NCBI GenBank assembly: GCA_021464415.1
Contig: CM038471.1
Location: 10,133,386-10,197,385 of the forward strand
From: Lonicera japonica
Lineage: Eukaryota; Streptophyta; Magnoliopsida; Dipsacales; Caprifoliaceae
Length of the DNA stretch: 64,000 nucleotides
Reading direction: 5' to 3'
Shown: one piece after another, positions 12,010 through 22,979 of the stretch
Layout of the letters: the number at the start of each line of letters is the position of its first letter
Numbering within the stretch: the first letter of the stretch is position 1
Notes under the pieces: model-generated
The model's input: only the letters and a program-made list of their open reading frames with translations
Told to the model about the DNA's origin: nothing
The model's database searches: none
Position numbers and translations under genes: made by a program

Positions 12010-12521
12010 ACTTCTACCCCGATCGAAACAGAAAACACCCATATATATAAATATATTCAAACCTACACTGGATACACGTACACATGACACTTGATACGTA
12101 TACGTATGAAACTCTTTCACATCTATTTTGAAGAGAATAATTATCCAAAATAATAAATGCATCATTGACGTATTTATATGAAAATAAATTGATGGCACAT
12201 AATTCTCAAGCGCATCCGAAAAATCACTCCTCATATTTCATAACGGTTTAAAACATTTGTACCTTATGACTATATTTTATTGCATGTAAATATGCATATA
12301 GTTTGTAAGCGCGTCTAAAAAATCACTTTTCTACTTTTCATTCAAGCTTAAAATAATTGTATATTACGACTATGTTTTCTTGCATGCATATGTAAGGGTT
12401 CCAAGTGGGTTATATTTGCAAACGAACTTAATTTAAGAAATTAATGCATGTATGAGAAAACATACCAGAACTTCTTAATTAAAATAATTGTAAAAATTAT
12501 GACTATGTTTTGTTGCGATAT

Positions 12522-12552
<31 letters not shown>

Positions 12553-14690
12553 ACATAATTGATTACAATGTGCTTATGTACTAATAATATTTTTATTTGC
12601 AGCAGGTTGTATACTTGTGTATTAATAATATTGTGATCGGCAACAAGATATATATTTATTCGTATTAACTTCTTTTTATAAAAAAATCACATGTTTAGCT
12701 CTCAAAGTAGACCCTATTGAACGAAATTGGATTAACCGAGTATTGAAGATGAGCTAAGTATTATTAATAAGAACTCCTACAATCAAAGAAGAATAATTCT
12801 AAGAGAAGACAACAGAATATTTATAGATAAATGCACTAATATAGTTATCTAGCAAAATTTCAATCGTAATTAAATTACGCGCCTCTACACCTATATAAAG
12901 AGGCTCATTTATCATGTAACAGGTATGAATTTTCATTGAAGAAGTACAAGAACCCAAGTAGACACATTGCTGAACCATGTTACATCTTGGTATTGTGTGA
13001 TTGGTTGCATTCATTTGTCACTACTTCCTTAAATTCGTTCTTCTTATAATTTACCCGCCTCCAATTTAACGCCTTCTATGGGAACGATGTCAAGAAATGT
13101 TGATAACTTGGATTAGGCTGTCGATCCCAAAATTCTTTATTTATCCAAATTATCCCAATATAACTTGCCTATAGCTATTGACATTACAAGTCGATCAGTC
13201 TTTTAATACGTTAATATGATCCTTAGTGACATTTTGTTTTTAATTTTTAAGGACAATTTATTTATACTTATGATGGATATTAGAGTCCTAGAGGACTAGT
13301 TGATCACTTGGAGTTCCAATTGTCATACCAATTTTTGGAGGATAATTTGTGAATTGTATATATATTTATTATAACCCATCCTATACACTTGATACATATG
13401 CGACACATTACACTTGATATGTACATTGTATGCAACACTTATACATCTATTTTGAAGAAACTAACTAACCAGAATAATAAATGCAGCATTCACTTATTTT
13501 AGTGAAAAAATCAATTGCGAAGGCAAAATTAGAAATCAAAAGTAAGATACAGTTTCAAAGTGGTTGAAATCCATCTTCATTATATATAATAGTAGAGTAA
13601 ACAACAAAAATGGATTATTAGTGGGGTGAGTTCAAATCAAGAATTTGTTGATATATTTAATCTCAATGGTACTAGTCCTCGCCAAAGAATTTGGATACGC
13701 TGTCTTTAATAGTCCATAACGTACAAATACAGATATACAAAACAAAATTGGGATATACTTACAAAAAACACAAGTTAACGAATGTGCTCAATCTTTTTGA
13801 AACTTGGCTGGAGGGCTTTGATACAATTGTGAAAATAGGATTCTTAGTCACTCTATTTATAAAAGTTAAATTATGATAATAGGTTCCGCAATGATATAGT
13901 TGAACAAGTTACTTATAGTTGTAATTTTTAAAGAAATTATAGTGAACAAAATATGTTGATTTATTGTAAATAAAATGAGGTCCCAAAAAATATGAATGCA
14001 AAAATATCCGTGGCAGACTTAAGAAATGAATAATTAAATCTGGTAGAAAATAGAGACGGTAAAGCTAACTTTACACAAAATCAAAAAAAATGTACTCCAA
14101 AAAATTTAGTACAACTTCTGTTTTTTCACATAATGTGTGTTTTACTATGAAAATGTATTCTACTATAAAAAAAGAATTCAAACACAATTTTGTACAAAAC
14201 CAATAGTTTAGTAGGATAATTGAAACAATTAAAAGGTTTAGAGGTAAATTGAAACAATAGAAGTGTTTTAAAGTTGAAATGAAGGAATACCCTCACTAAC
14301 AGCACAAATGTGAACGGAGGTAAACGGAGTGGGTTGATTGAAACAATTAAAAAATTTAGTGGGGTAAATTGAAACAAATTAAAGTTTAGTAGCCAAAATG
14401 AAACTTACTAATAATTTAGTGGATACTTTTGCTGCGTACTCTACAATAGTATAATCATACATATAATTATTAAGCATGGCTAAAAAATTGCTTCTCAACA
14501 TTTCATACACACTTAAAATAATTGTTTATTATTATTATTATGTTTTATTGCATGTAAAGGTTGTAACAGAGTTGTATTTTCAGATAAAATTTAAGAAAAT
14601 GCATATATGAGAAAACATACAAAAACTTCTTAATTTAACTTATTATATATTATGTGTATATGTGTTTTGTTGTGATATAAAAAAATCATA
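12010..14690. repeat. diverged ~1 kb repeat units, rest of copy 3 and copy 4
   Basis: The landmarks of the 7.2-9.8 kb array resume at 12040 (GATACGTATACGTATGAAAC, then TATTTTGAAGAGAATAATTA) and run to about 12520. A second block, 12555-12680, matches 7255-7370 (GGTTGTATACTTGTGTATTA). Another copy runs 13270-13516 and resumes at about 14450-14690, separated by about 930 bases of unrelated AT-rich DNA (13517-14450) that is probably an insertion, though I found no clear terminal repeats for it. A (TA)n microsatellite lies at 12527-12552. No genes recognised. Confidence 0.55.
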
Positions 14691-15207
14691 CCAAAACTTC
14701 TTCAAAGTACAACATTTCAACTTTTAGAATTTTTGAACATGCATATTCAAAACAATTCGTTCCGGTCTAAAAGTACACACAAGTATAATAAAATTTGTCA
14801 TCAAATTCAACTAGCTTAAAATTCTGGGAGTTCAGGTAAGTTCTCAAATTACTTAATAATTTATTTTTTAAAATTTCCAGAATTATTAAAATTGAAAAAA
14901 TGCTTTTGGTAAACTTTTAATTTGGCTGATGTTTGTAATTTTGTGTACTTTGGACTTTGTTCAGCTTTGGTTTTAATGTTACACACTTTGTGCGCCAAGT
15001 ATAGTAGGTTAGTATTTATTAATTTTGATCCGTGCCATTATTTTTTTGACCTGAGACTCTGAGAGTTTAATTCACGCCTAGATCTATTTATGTGCACCTG
15101 TTAGGCACGTGAATGACAGTGGAAGTAGTTGGCTACATTGAGTGCGATATATGCCACTTGTTGTACAACTTCATTTTTTTATTTTTTTCTGACCGACGTA
15201 TTTATAC

Positions 15208-15820
15208 TACTTTTAACGGATCGATTTTATGTTGAGTTAAAATTGTGTCGAGTAAAAAGCATCAACATCCATATATAATCTATTTAATAAATGGGTAAAA
15301 AATTTAAATTTATACATGACTCATTTAATTAAAGAATGACACGATCCGATTCATTTAACCCGTTTACGATAAATGGGTCGCTTCGGGTCATATACGAATA
15401 ATATTTAGTAACCTACTAATAATTCAACTAAGTAATTAATTACTAAAATATACACACATAGTAATTTATATATATATATATATAGAAACAACAACAACTA
15501 AAAATCATCGTCTATTGTAATTGTGTTAAAAAATTTAAAGTTTTTAAAAACCATAGGTAAATATTTATTTATCATATATGGGTTACACGGGTTACAAACG
15601 GGTCTACACGACCCGAAATCGACTTGTATATATTCTTACCGAGCTAAACGGATTTTATTCGGATCTCACGAATGTACACAAAATTGACTCGTTTAATAAA
15701 CGGGTTTGACGGGTCAACTCGATTATGACCCGCACCCGTTAAGGGTTCACCCAAACCCGATAAATTCGTGTCGATTTTGTATTGTGTTATCGTGTCGTGT
15801 TATAAATTGTCGGGCCTACT
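15208..15820. mobile_element. non-autonomous insertion rich in ACCCG/CGGGT words
   Basis: Copies B and C lack these roughly 610 bases between the GACCGACGTATTTATA-like left flank and the GGTTGAATATAA right flank, so this is an insertion in copy A. It is full of CGGGT, ACCCG and GTGTCGTGTT words, as in a common class of plant non-autonomous elements. The flanks read TACTAC and TACTAG, a possible short target duplication. Terminal inverted repeats are not convincing, so the class is open. Confidence 0.45.
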
Positions 15821-15857
15821 AGCGTTATTCGATTGGTAAAGGTTGAATATAAGCTAA

Positions 15858-16554
15858 GAGTATCTCCAATGAAATAATTAAAATTAAATAATTAAAATAA
15901 TTTTTGATTATCTATTTAATAAACCGTTAAAGTCAATGATAGAACATAGAAGCCTTCCCAATAGTTAATTTTTCTCAATAATCAAATTTGTGAGGTATAT
16001 TATATTGATTGGTCATAAATTAATTCATTTGAGTTTTGTTTCAAAAAAAAAAAAAAAGAAGGGAAAGATAATTTAAATTTGAAAAGATTATCTTTTTGTC
16101 AATAAAATTAGTGGGTCCCTCAATTGCAGGGCCAAACCTAAGAATTCGGGGGCTTGAAGCGAAATTTATCAATGAGGGCCTCCGTCCTCAAATTTTTAGG
16201 TCTTTTTTTTTCTAAGCATCCAAATTCAAAGAAAATAAATAAAATTAAATTAATTTACATAAATGATCACTACTTATTTTTTGATCAATGAACTTTCCCA
16301 ACTTCAAACTTTAAAAAATTATGGGGCCCTCGAAAATTTGGGGCTGAGGCAAAAGCCTGTTGCAGCTCACCTCAGGTCCAACTCTGCTCATTTGGTTGTT
16401 GAAGAAGGTTATTAACTTTGATTATAAAAGGAGTATATTTGGTTCTTGGTTAAAAAGTTGCTAAAATTTTATTATCCCATTGAGGTAGTGTTTTTAGTCA
16501 ACATTGTTAAAATTGATTATAATTGTTATTTTGATTATACCATTGGAGATACTC
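15858..16554. mobile_element. PIF/Harbinger-like MITE with TAA target duplication
   Basis: Ends are GAGTATCTCCAATG and CATTGGAGATACTC, perfect inverted repeats, flanked by TAA at 15855-15857 and 16555-16557. Copies B and C of the surrounding repeat carry the uninterrupted site (GAATATA-GATTAATATATT in B), so the insertion is proven by its empty sites. The 3-bp TAA duplication fits PIF/Harbinger. A hAT-like MITE is nested at 16127-16386. Confidence 0.85.
16127..16386. mobile_element. hAT-like MITE (CAGGGCC ends) nested in a MITE
   Basis: The left end CAGGGCCAAACCTAAG and the right end, minus strand CAGAGTTGGACCTGAG, are inverted repeats. The flanks CTCAATTG (16119-16126) and CTCATTTG (16387-16394) form an 8-bp target duplication with one mismatch, as for hAT. 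The interior contains GGGCTTGAAGC and GGGGCTGAGGC words of the common plant CAGGGCCGGCCCTG family. Non-coding, 260 bp. Confidence 0.75.
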
Positions 16555-19410
16555 TAATATACATTATATTTATGGGTTAAAAAAAATATTAAGTTTATAT
16601 TCAGTCTTTAAAAATTGAATAACATATACTTTTCTTGATTCTCAAATACTAAATAAAAAGTGAAAGTGAAACTAAGTGCTTTGTGGGATGAAAATATCAC
16701 CACCATTTTTACTACAAAAAATATGGACAATGTTATTTACACCCCCTCATATTTCTAACAAACACTTGTTTTGCAAATATTCATCTATGATAAAAAAATT
16801 ATCACTAACACCCCTTAATGCCTACCTAATTGGAGGTAAGTGTAGTTACATACATTTAGCATACATGGGGATAGTTTATTTGTAAGAACTCGCCTAACAT
16901 CAGGCAATGGAGTGTCAGAGTATTTTTTTCAAATAAAACCCACACAATTAGAAGTAAGAGTACTTACATAAACTTGACTCAAATTGAGAGAATGTATTGC
17001 AAAGTACTCGTATAACACCAGGCAATGAATGGGGTATTTGTTATAAATAAGGGAGGGTGTGTTATAATGTATTTTTAGTTAAATTCTAAAGGGAGATGTT
17101 TATTTGAGAGGTGTAAATAACACCTGCTAAAAATATTGGGTGTGATATGTCACTTATGTTGCTCTAATTTATTTTTATTTTGAGAGATGTGTTTGTACTA
17201 ATTTTTTTACACCGAGCAGTGTTCGAGGCAACTTTCGTGCACCTCAACTAATTATCTGTTGCAGCTTAAACTACACTCGTTGCTGGTCATAAAATGTTTT
17301 TGCATCCGCCTGAGTTCAATCTGGGAAGCTCTCAATTGACCCCAAAGCTAAACTCGGTGCGGTAATAATGACTATGATGTTTGTACTATTTTTACCACTA
17401 AAAATTAACGCACATACAATGCGAATGTACGTATAGTTTTAATTTAAAATAGAAAAAATAAAAAATAAAATTATTGTTAACTCAATGGTTAAAGAATTTT
17501 ATATTTAACCTTTAAATTTCAGGTCTCGCTTCATTAATAACATATTATTTTCCAACATAATAATAAGGGTAAAAATGAAAATTTGATTTATTGGAATAAT
17601 AACCATTTCAAATAGGACAACCGTTCGTAAGTTTAATAAAATTTACAGACAATTCTCAGCTACATATTCCTTCAACCCGGCTAAATTGTATTCAACTTAA
17701 GTTTCTATAATTGCCAAAGTTCACTTCATCTTTGTATTACTAACATTTTAACCCATCATACTTTAAAACATATTTTAAGTAATTATTTCTTATTCTTTAA
17801 TTTATCGTATTAATTAATTATTTTTGTCAAAAAATTGGCTGAACGTGATATATTCATGAGATTTCTTTTAGATATCCTAAATTAAGAAATCATTATACTT
17901 TTTTGATGTCTTAGAAATTAAATTTTCATTTTTGTGTCAATTTTATTTCATTTCATGCCGTATTATCATGTCGGTTTGAACACGAGAATTTTTTTAATTG
18001 ATAATCTAATTTTGAACTTTCATGTCAAAGCCTTTTACGATTTCGTTTAAAATAGAGGGTGGGTGAATGCGTCTTTGGCTCTCTCACGTAAGAGTAATTC
18101 GTTCTTTTATAATAATTGGATAGTTGGGGTTGAAAATACTTCTTTTTGCAAATATAAGGTATAAAATATTCATGAGCTAAAAGTTTCTTTTAGAAAGGCC
18201 TTTTTCTAACGTAAATTGTACTCCTTGATCCCAAATTAAAAATAAGGTTTGACTTTCAATAATTATTAATGATATGTATACATAATCATCTAATTTTGAC
18301 TTCATAAATTGTTAAAACCAAAACTTGTTTTATTATAAAATTTGTTGTGTAGATTATGCCTGAAAAGGAAACTGAAATATTTTTAATTTTGGACATCAAA
18401 AAAAAAATCACTTTATAAATATGTTATGTTCAATCATTTTTTTATTTTTTTTATAAAAGCTAATTAATTTAACTAATAAATGAAATAATACAAAACTGTT
18501 ACTTAAATTTTGAATTCGGTTATGATACCGAATTATTAGTGTTCTTTCTATTTTACTCTTGTGTTTATTTTTTGAATGAAAAATTATTTGGCAGGACTAA
18601 ATCCACGAGTCTATGTTAAAATAGAAATCACATTTTCATGTGGCTAATTCTTTATTTATTAAATATTTTTTATTTTAATTTAAATACCAGCATACATAAA
18701 AAAGGAGCATGTACACATATTGTATGCCGTGTGCTAAGTATTCTTACATGGGTTAAAATGTTACTAATGCAACGATTGGGATAAAATTAAGCAATTATAA
18801 GTTAGAATTTTTTTTTAATTAAAATGTGTTAATTCGAACATGTGGCCAAGAATGAGTCTATAAGTTTTGCTAAAACTTACGGACATCACATAATCATTTT
18901 CCTTTCAATTACCTTTGCATTAATAGAACTTTGCATTAATAGAACACTGCTAGCATGAAAGGATGTAAGTTTCAAAAAGACTTACAGCCCGTTTGCTCTG
19001 ACAATTAACCTTAGGATTCTTCCACACAAATATGTTTCCTATGCATAATTATAAAAGAGTACTTAGACATGTACTTAATATTTAATAGGTCCTTAAATTA
19101 ATTGATCTGATCAGTGATTAATTGATTGTGCAATTTTTTTTTCATATTCTTATGATAGATGATTCTTGTTTCAAAATTGAATAACCAATTTTTAGGTTCA
19201 GTTGTAGGTATAACCAATTACTAGCCCTAATTTGAGATCAACAATAACAATCGAACTAAATTGAGAGACTTGTATATATACTAAAATAAGTTTTTATTCT
19301 TTTACTTTTAATTAAGTGTGTCTATTTAGCTTCAAAATAATTTAGGCATTTTTTTAACAAAAAAGGAAAGGGGAATCGAGAACTAAACGTACTAAACCAT
19401 CCCTATAATC

Positions 19411-20008
19411 GGGTGCTAGTAAAAGCACCATTCTTTTCTAATTTTTGCACCATTTTTAAAAAAATATTAAGGGTGCCTTAACTAATTAACAACACCTTGG
19501 AAAAATTTTCTTCTAGGATAAAAAGCAAACATATGCAGACTTAGATTTATGCTTTCATAAGAAGACAAAGGTGAAATTAAATTTTTTATTTGTAAAAAAA
19601 TGTTCCTCATTTCTCTCACAATATCTAATTAAACACATTGCAATTAGACTTTATCAAGCAAAATTAAAGTGATCAGAGAAGTAACGAGAAAAAAAAAACA
19701 AATATTCTCTCGATCTTTTATACAAGAATCTGCACCTTAATTTCGATAATAGTGTTAAGAAAAGAAAGAATTTGATTTATCGTATGAACCATATTAATAT
19801 AGATAGGTGTTTATTTAGGCACCCATATTCTCTCGATCTTTTATACAAGAATCTGCACCTTAATTTCGATAATAGTGTTAAGAAAAGAAAGAATTTGATT
19901 TCTCGTATGAACCATATTAATATAGATAGGTGTTTATTTAGGCACCCATAACTCTTTTTTAAAAAAGGGTGTCAAAACTAAAATTCGATGGTGCCTTTAC
20001 CAGCACCC
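19411..20008. mobile_element. Mutator-like MITE with perfect 9-bp target duplication
   Basis: The left end GGGTGCTAGTAAAAGCACC and the right end, minus strand GGGTGCTGGTAAAGGCACC, are inverted repeats. CCTATAATC occurs immediately on both sides (19402-19410 and 20009-20017), a perfect 9-bp target duplication as made by Mutator-type transposases. The interior includes further GGTGCC/GGCACC words and a 123-bp tandem duplication. Non-coding. Confidence 0.85.
19702..19947. repeat. 123-bp tandem duplication inside the MITE
   Basis: 19702-19824 is repeated almost exactly at 19825-19947 (start ATATTCTCTCGATC, end TTTATTTAGGCACCC). Only one or two differences are visible (TTATCG versus TCTCG), so the duplication is recent compared with the MITE ends. 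Confidence 0.9.
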
Positions 20009-21150
20009 CCTATAATCAAGTGTTGGGTTTGTTCAATTTTATATCCGACTCAGTTATGATTTTAAAACCAGATAATTAAATCATCAACCCAAACAATAGC
20101 TTCAAATAATCTAGGTCACCAAATGTAGTACTTCCTCGCAAACGAGATTGCCATCGGACTTGTAGCGTGTTGGCCTCCTCATTATTTTCATCGTAAAGAA
20201 ATCTTGAGTTTCATCCATACAGACGCGGTCATCGAATTTGTTGTTGTATCCACCCAAATAAACGTGGTTATTGAATCGTTATTGTGATCACAAGAAAATA
20301 TTTTCATTACCACTTGGTCTAAGTTGTAATTAAAGAACAAAAACATGTGTCAAATAGGCATACAAATTAATTTTCTAAAAGTGGACACAAAAGTAATATT
20401 AAATATGGATTTTGGTTAATAAATCTTGATGGGCGCAAGAGCGTAGCCATGTCTTGGCTACCCTGGACCGTAGCTCGGATCTAATTTTTTCAAAAAAAAA
20501 ATTTGGTAATAAGCTTAAATTTTATTTTTAAATATATATATGTATATGTGTAGAGCCCACCTCATTTTTTTTAATATTATTACTCTACATCTATTAAAAT
20601 TGTATCCATTTATTTATTACTCTCCATTTAAATAATATTAACTAAAATATATGTCAAATACCCTTTCTTTCTTTTTTTTCACTTTTCACTTTTCCGAATT
20701 TCGATTGTCTTTTTGTTTGTATTTATGGTGTACATAGCTAGATATAAGAAAAAATTATTATATTCTTTGTATATTTTATATCTACACTTCTAACGTATAT
20801 AAAAAGTTGATATCTTTTGTATGTATTTGATTTATTATATTTTAACGTTGTTATTATTTAATTCTTAGACCTGGTCATTAAATGACAAAATTAACTAAAA
20901 GGTTCATAATTAAAAAAGAAGAAAGTTTTTTTTTTCTTTTTTTGTTAAAGTTTTAAAAAAAGTGGTTTTAATCGTTGTTGTAGAGAAAAAATAAAAAAAA
21001 AAAATTAAGAGCTTGGTTCTAGAGAATTAATAAAAACATTTAGTGTCAAATGTAAATAGTATAATGTAACCAAATACTTCTAAACCTACTGCACTAAATG
21101 TGAGGCTGAAAATTCTCCGTAACTTTCACAAAAGTTACGGACGGTTATGT

Positions 21151-21340
21151 AGTAATATTATTATACACAATCAAGTCAAGTCTCCTCCTCATCATTTTAT
21201 CTTATTTATTTATTGTATGTATCCATTAAAGCAGCTGCAGAGTCTGGAGGTCATTGATTCCAAGCAGAGTCCAAAACTTATCGACCACCTACTTGCATTT
21301 ATGCTCCCAAAAAATCTGACATCGGTAGCTTTATAATAAT
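21151..21340. repeat. copy A (right end) of the ~3 kb repeat
   Basis: This matches the end of copy C (about 55935-56100): TATTATTATACA, then AATCAAGTC, then ATTTATTTATTG, then GAATCTGACATTGGTAGCTT in C versus AAATCTGACATCGGTAGCTT here. The short frame at 21100-21336 overlaps the transposon end and this repeat and is not a gene. Confidence 0.75.
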
Positions 21341-21627
21341 AACAATACGTTATTATTTTATTTTTTTAACATTTTATAAGTGTATATTTTCTCTTTTTAA
21401 TACTTTTAACGCTCTATTTAATTTTAAATTTAATTAATATTAATCTAAAATTTTTTTTTTTATCTTTCTCTGCACTTTAAAAAAATAAATTTAATCACTC
21501 TACCTACCCACATATCTCATCTTTAATCTTCTTCTTCCAACTTCTTTTTCTACGAATGAACCAATCATTCACAGCCTAATTTGATGCAATACTACTACTA
21601 GATTTTATGTTTATATTTACTTGTGGT

Positions 21628-22416
21628 CAGTGGCGTAACTAGGATTTATCTATGGGGTAGGCTAGGTTAAAAAGAAATACATGGGGGTTTGAGGGAGATA
21701 GCCAAAAAAAAAAAAATTTGGAGGTTATCTTAAAGTATTTACCAAATATTGACTTAAAAACAATAAAAAATGAATACTTATTTGGATGAAACAAATGCAA
21801 ATACTAAACACTTATATAATAACGTATCATAATTAGATATTTAAAATAGGCAAAAGGTGTTTTTTGTTATATCTAGTCACATGTGACACAAAAAAATACA
21901 TTATATAATCTAATGAAATTGAACCCTACGATCCTTTCACGAATCAAAATAATTTATGAGCAAATCCAAATCAATGTATTTAGCAAACTTTCTTTTCATT
22001 GTGAGTATCATGCAATCTTCAAGGTAATCATCATCCATCTTGTTACAAAGAACTTTTTTCACAAGTTTCATAGCTAAAAATGGACGTTCCGTTGATACTG
22101 TGGAGACCGAAAAAGTCAATACGAAACGAATTAATCTATCAACCAAGGAATAATTATCCCTTTTCCTTGTTTCAGCTAAAGTTCCTTACCTTTTTAATTA
22201 AAGTTCGGTACATTTTCAATTGTTAAGTATAGCAAACACTTACTTTCTCGGGATTTTAATTCATTATTTTAATAAACCTTAAATTTTAAATACTATTATA
22301 CATATATATTTTTTTTGGACGGGCTTTTCGCACAAAAACTCCTATACTATTTTACATATATATTTTTTTTGGGACGGGATAAAGCCCGCCCTAGCCGACT
22401 CTTGGCTTTGCCCCTG
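21628..22416 (-). mobile_element. hAT transposon deletion derivative with perfect 8-bp target duplication
   Basis: CTTGTGGT occurs on both sides (21620-21627 and 22417-22424). The element begins CAGTGGCGTAACTAGG and ends CTTTGCCCCTG, short inverted-repeat-like ends of the plant hAT type. At 789 bp it is too short to be autonomous, yet it keeps the transposase C-terminal part at 21937-22146 on the minus strand, so it is an internally deleted copy of a larger hAT element. Confidence 0.85.
21937..22146 (-). pseudogene. hAT transposase C-terminal dimerisation domain fragment
   Basis: About 70 codons include STVSTERPFLAMKLVKKVLC and NKMDDDYLEDCM, matching the hAT family dimerisation region (consensus S.ATTER.FS.MK..K..LR..M.D..L...). 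The N-terminal BED zinc finger and the RNase H-like catalytic part are absent. In the intact family this segment mediates transposase multimerisation. It is a remnant inside the deletion derivative at 21628-22416. Confidence 0.8.
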
Positions 22417-22444
22417 CTTGTGGTATGGTGTCACCCATTTTTCC

Positions 22445-22451
22445 GTGTGTA

Positions 22452-22486
<35 letters not shown>

Positions 22487-22490
22487 AAGA
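22445..22490. repeat. GT/GA compound microsatellite
   Basis: A (GT)n run is followed directly by a (GA)n run. The short open frame crossing it (22315-22545) codes for alternating residues from the repeat and is not a gene. Confidence 0.95.
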
Positions 22491-22529
22491 CTATGAAAGT
22501 TCACTCTGTTTTGTCGTGGATGAATGTCT

Positions 22530-22701
22530 ACTCGGTTTTGAATAAAGTACACATCACTCGGTCCTAAGGAACCGAGTAGAATTGGGAAAATGACCCAAAG
22601 CTTAATTCGGTTCCCTAAGATCGAGTGACTTGTGTTATACTCGGTTCTTTTTGGCCGAGTATGATGAACAATATTCCGTTCCTAGGAACCGAGTAAACAT
22701 T
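22530..22701. repeat. cluster of CTCGGTTCC/GGAACCGAG inverted motifs
   Basis: Within 170 bases, imperfect palindromes of the form ACTCGGT-TCC-TAAGGA-ACCGAGT recur: 22556-22577, 22605-22625, 22639-22660 and about 22674-22694, plus a half site near 22530. Each could fold as a small hairpin. No gene is recognised nearby; the cluster lies between the hAT element and the GAA microsatellite. Confidence 0.7.
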
Positions 22702-22861
22702 TTTCGTGCTATGTTCTATTTTTTTTATTTTTATTGCGTTTGTTTGTATCTAATGATTTATGAATGAAATGAAATGTAAAGAAGTAACAAAAATATGTGT
22801 CATACTTCTTTTGGAAAGGCATAATGATTTGGATGGTGGTGGTAGTGGTAGCGGCGGTGGT

Positions 22862-22925
22862 AGAAGAAGAAGAAGAAGAAGAAGAAGAAGAAGAAGAAGA
22901 AGAAGAAGAAGAAGAAGAAGAAGAA
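22862..22925. repeat. (GAA)n microsatellite
   Basis: About 21 tandem GAA units, preceded by a GGTGGTGGTAGTGGTAGCGG stretch at 22832-22861. Confidence 0.97.
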
Positions 22926-22979
22926 TTTAATTAATGAGGTTAATAATTAATTTGAGTTTAAATGGTTTAGAGTAATTAA

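Larger units (their letters stand above)
14819..17612. repeat. copy A (left part) of the ~3 kb A/B/C repeat
   Basis: This starts near TTCAGGTAAGTTCTCAAATT and aligns with copy B (24309-26880) and copy C (27239-56100, heavily interrupted). Shared landmarks: CTTTGGTTTTAATGT, GTTAGGCACGTGAATGA (GTTAGCACGTGAA in B and C), TTTAGTGGGATGAAAATATCA, GGGTGTGATATG, TTGTTAACTCAATGGTTAAA. The repeat has no conserved open frame. Insertions in this copy are at about 15208-15820, 15858-16554 (with 16127-16386 inside) and 17617-21150; the copy ends at about 21151-21340. Confidence 0.8.
17617..21150. mobile_element. 3.5 kb insertion with long terminal inverted repeats, no transposase seen
   Basis: This splits copy A: the left flank continues copy A to about 17612 and the right flank resumes at 21151, both matching copy C around 55900-55960. 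The ends are inverted repeats of about 45 bases: left ACAACCGTTCGTAAGTTT... (17617-17660), right on the minus strand ACATAACCGTCCGTAACTTT... (21150-21104), both running to (G)AATT(C/T)TCAG. Long TIRs suggest a Mutator-like element, but I see no matching 9-bp target duplication and no transposase. A 598-bp MITE is nested at 19411-20008. The remaining interior (17660-19410 and 20018-21100) is AT-rich with no recognisable gene. Confidence 0.6.

Noticed and set aside
17470..17530. tRNA-like or SINE promoter boxes (AACTCAATGGTTAAAG... AGGTCTCGC) in copies A, B and C
   Set aside because: The spacing and B-box match are poor and no poly(A) or T-rich SINE tail or target duplication is seen.
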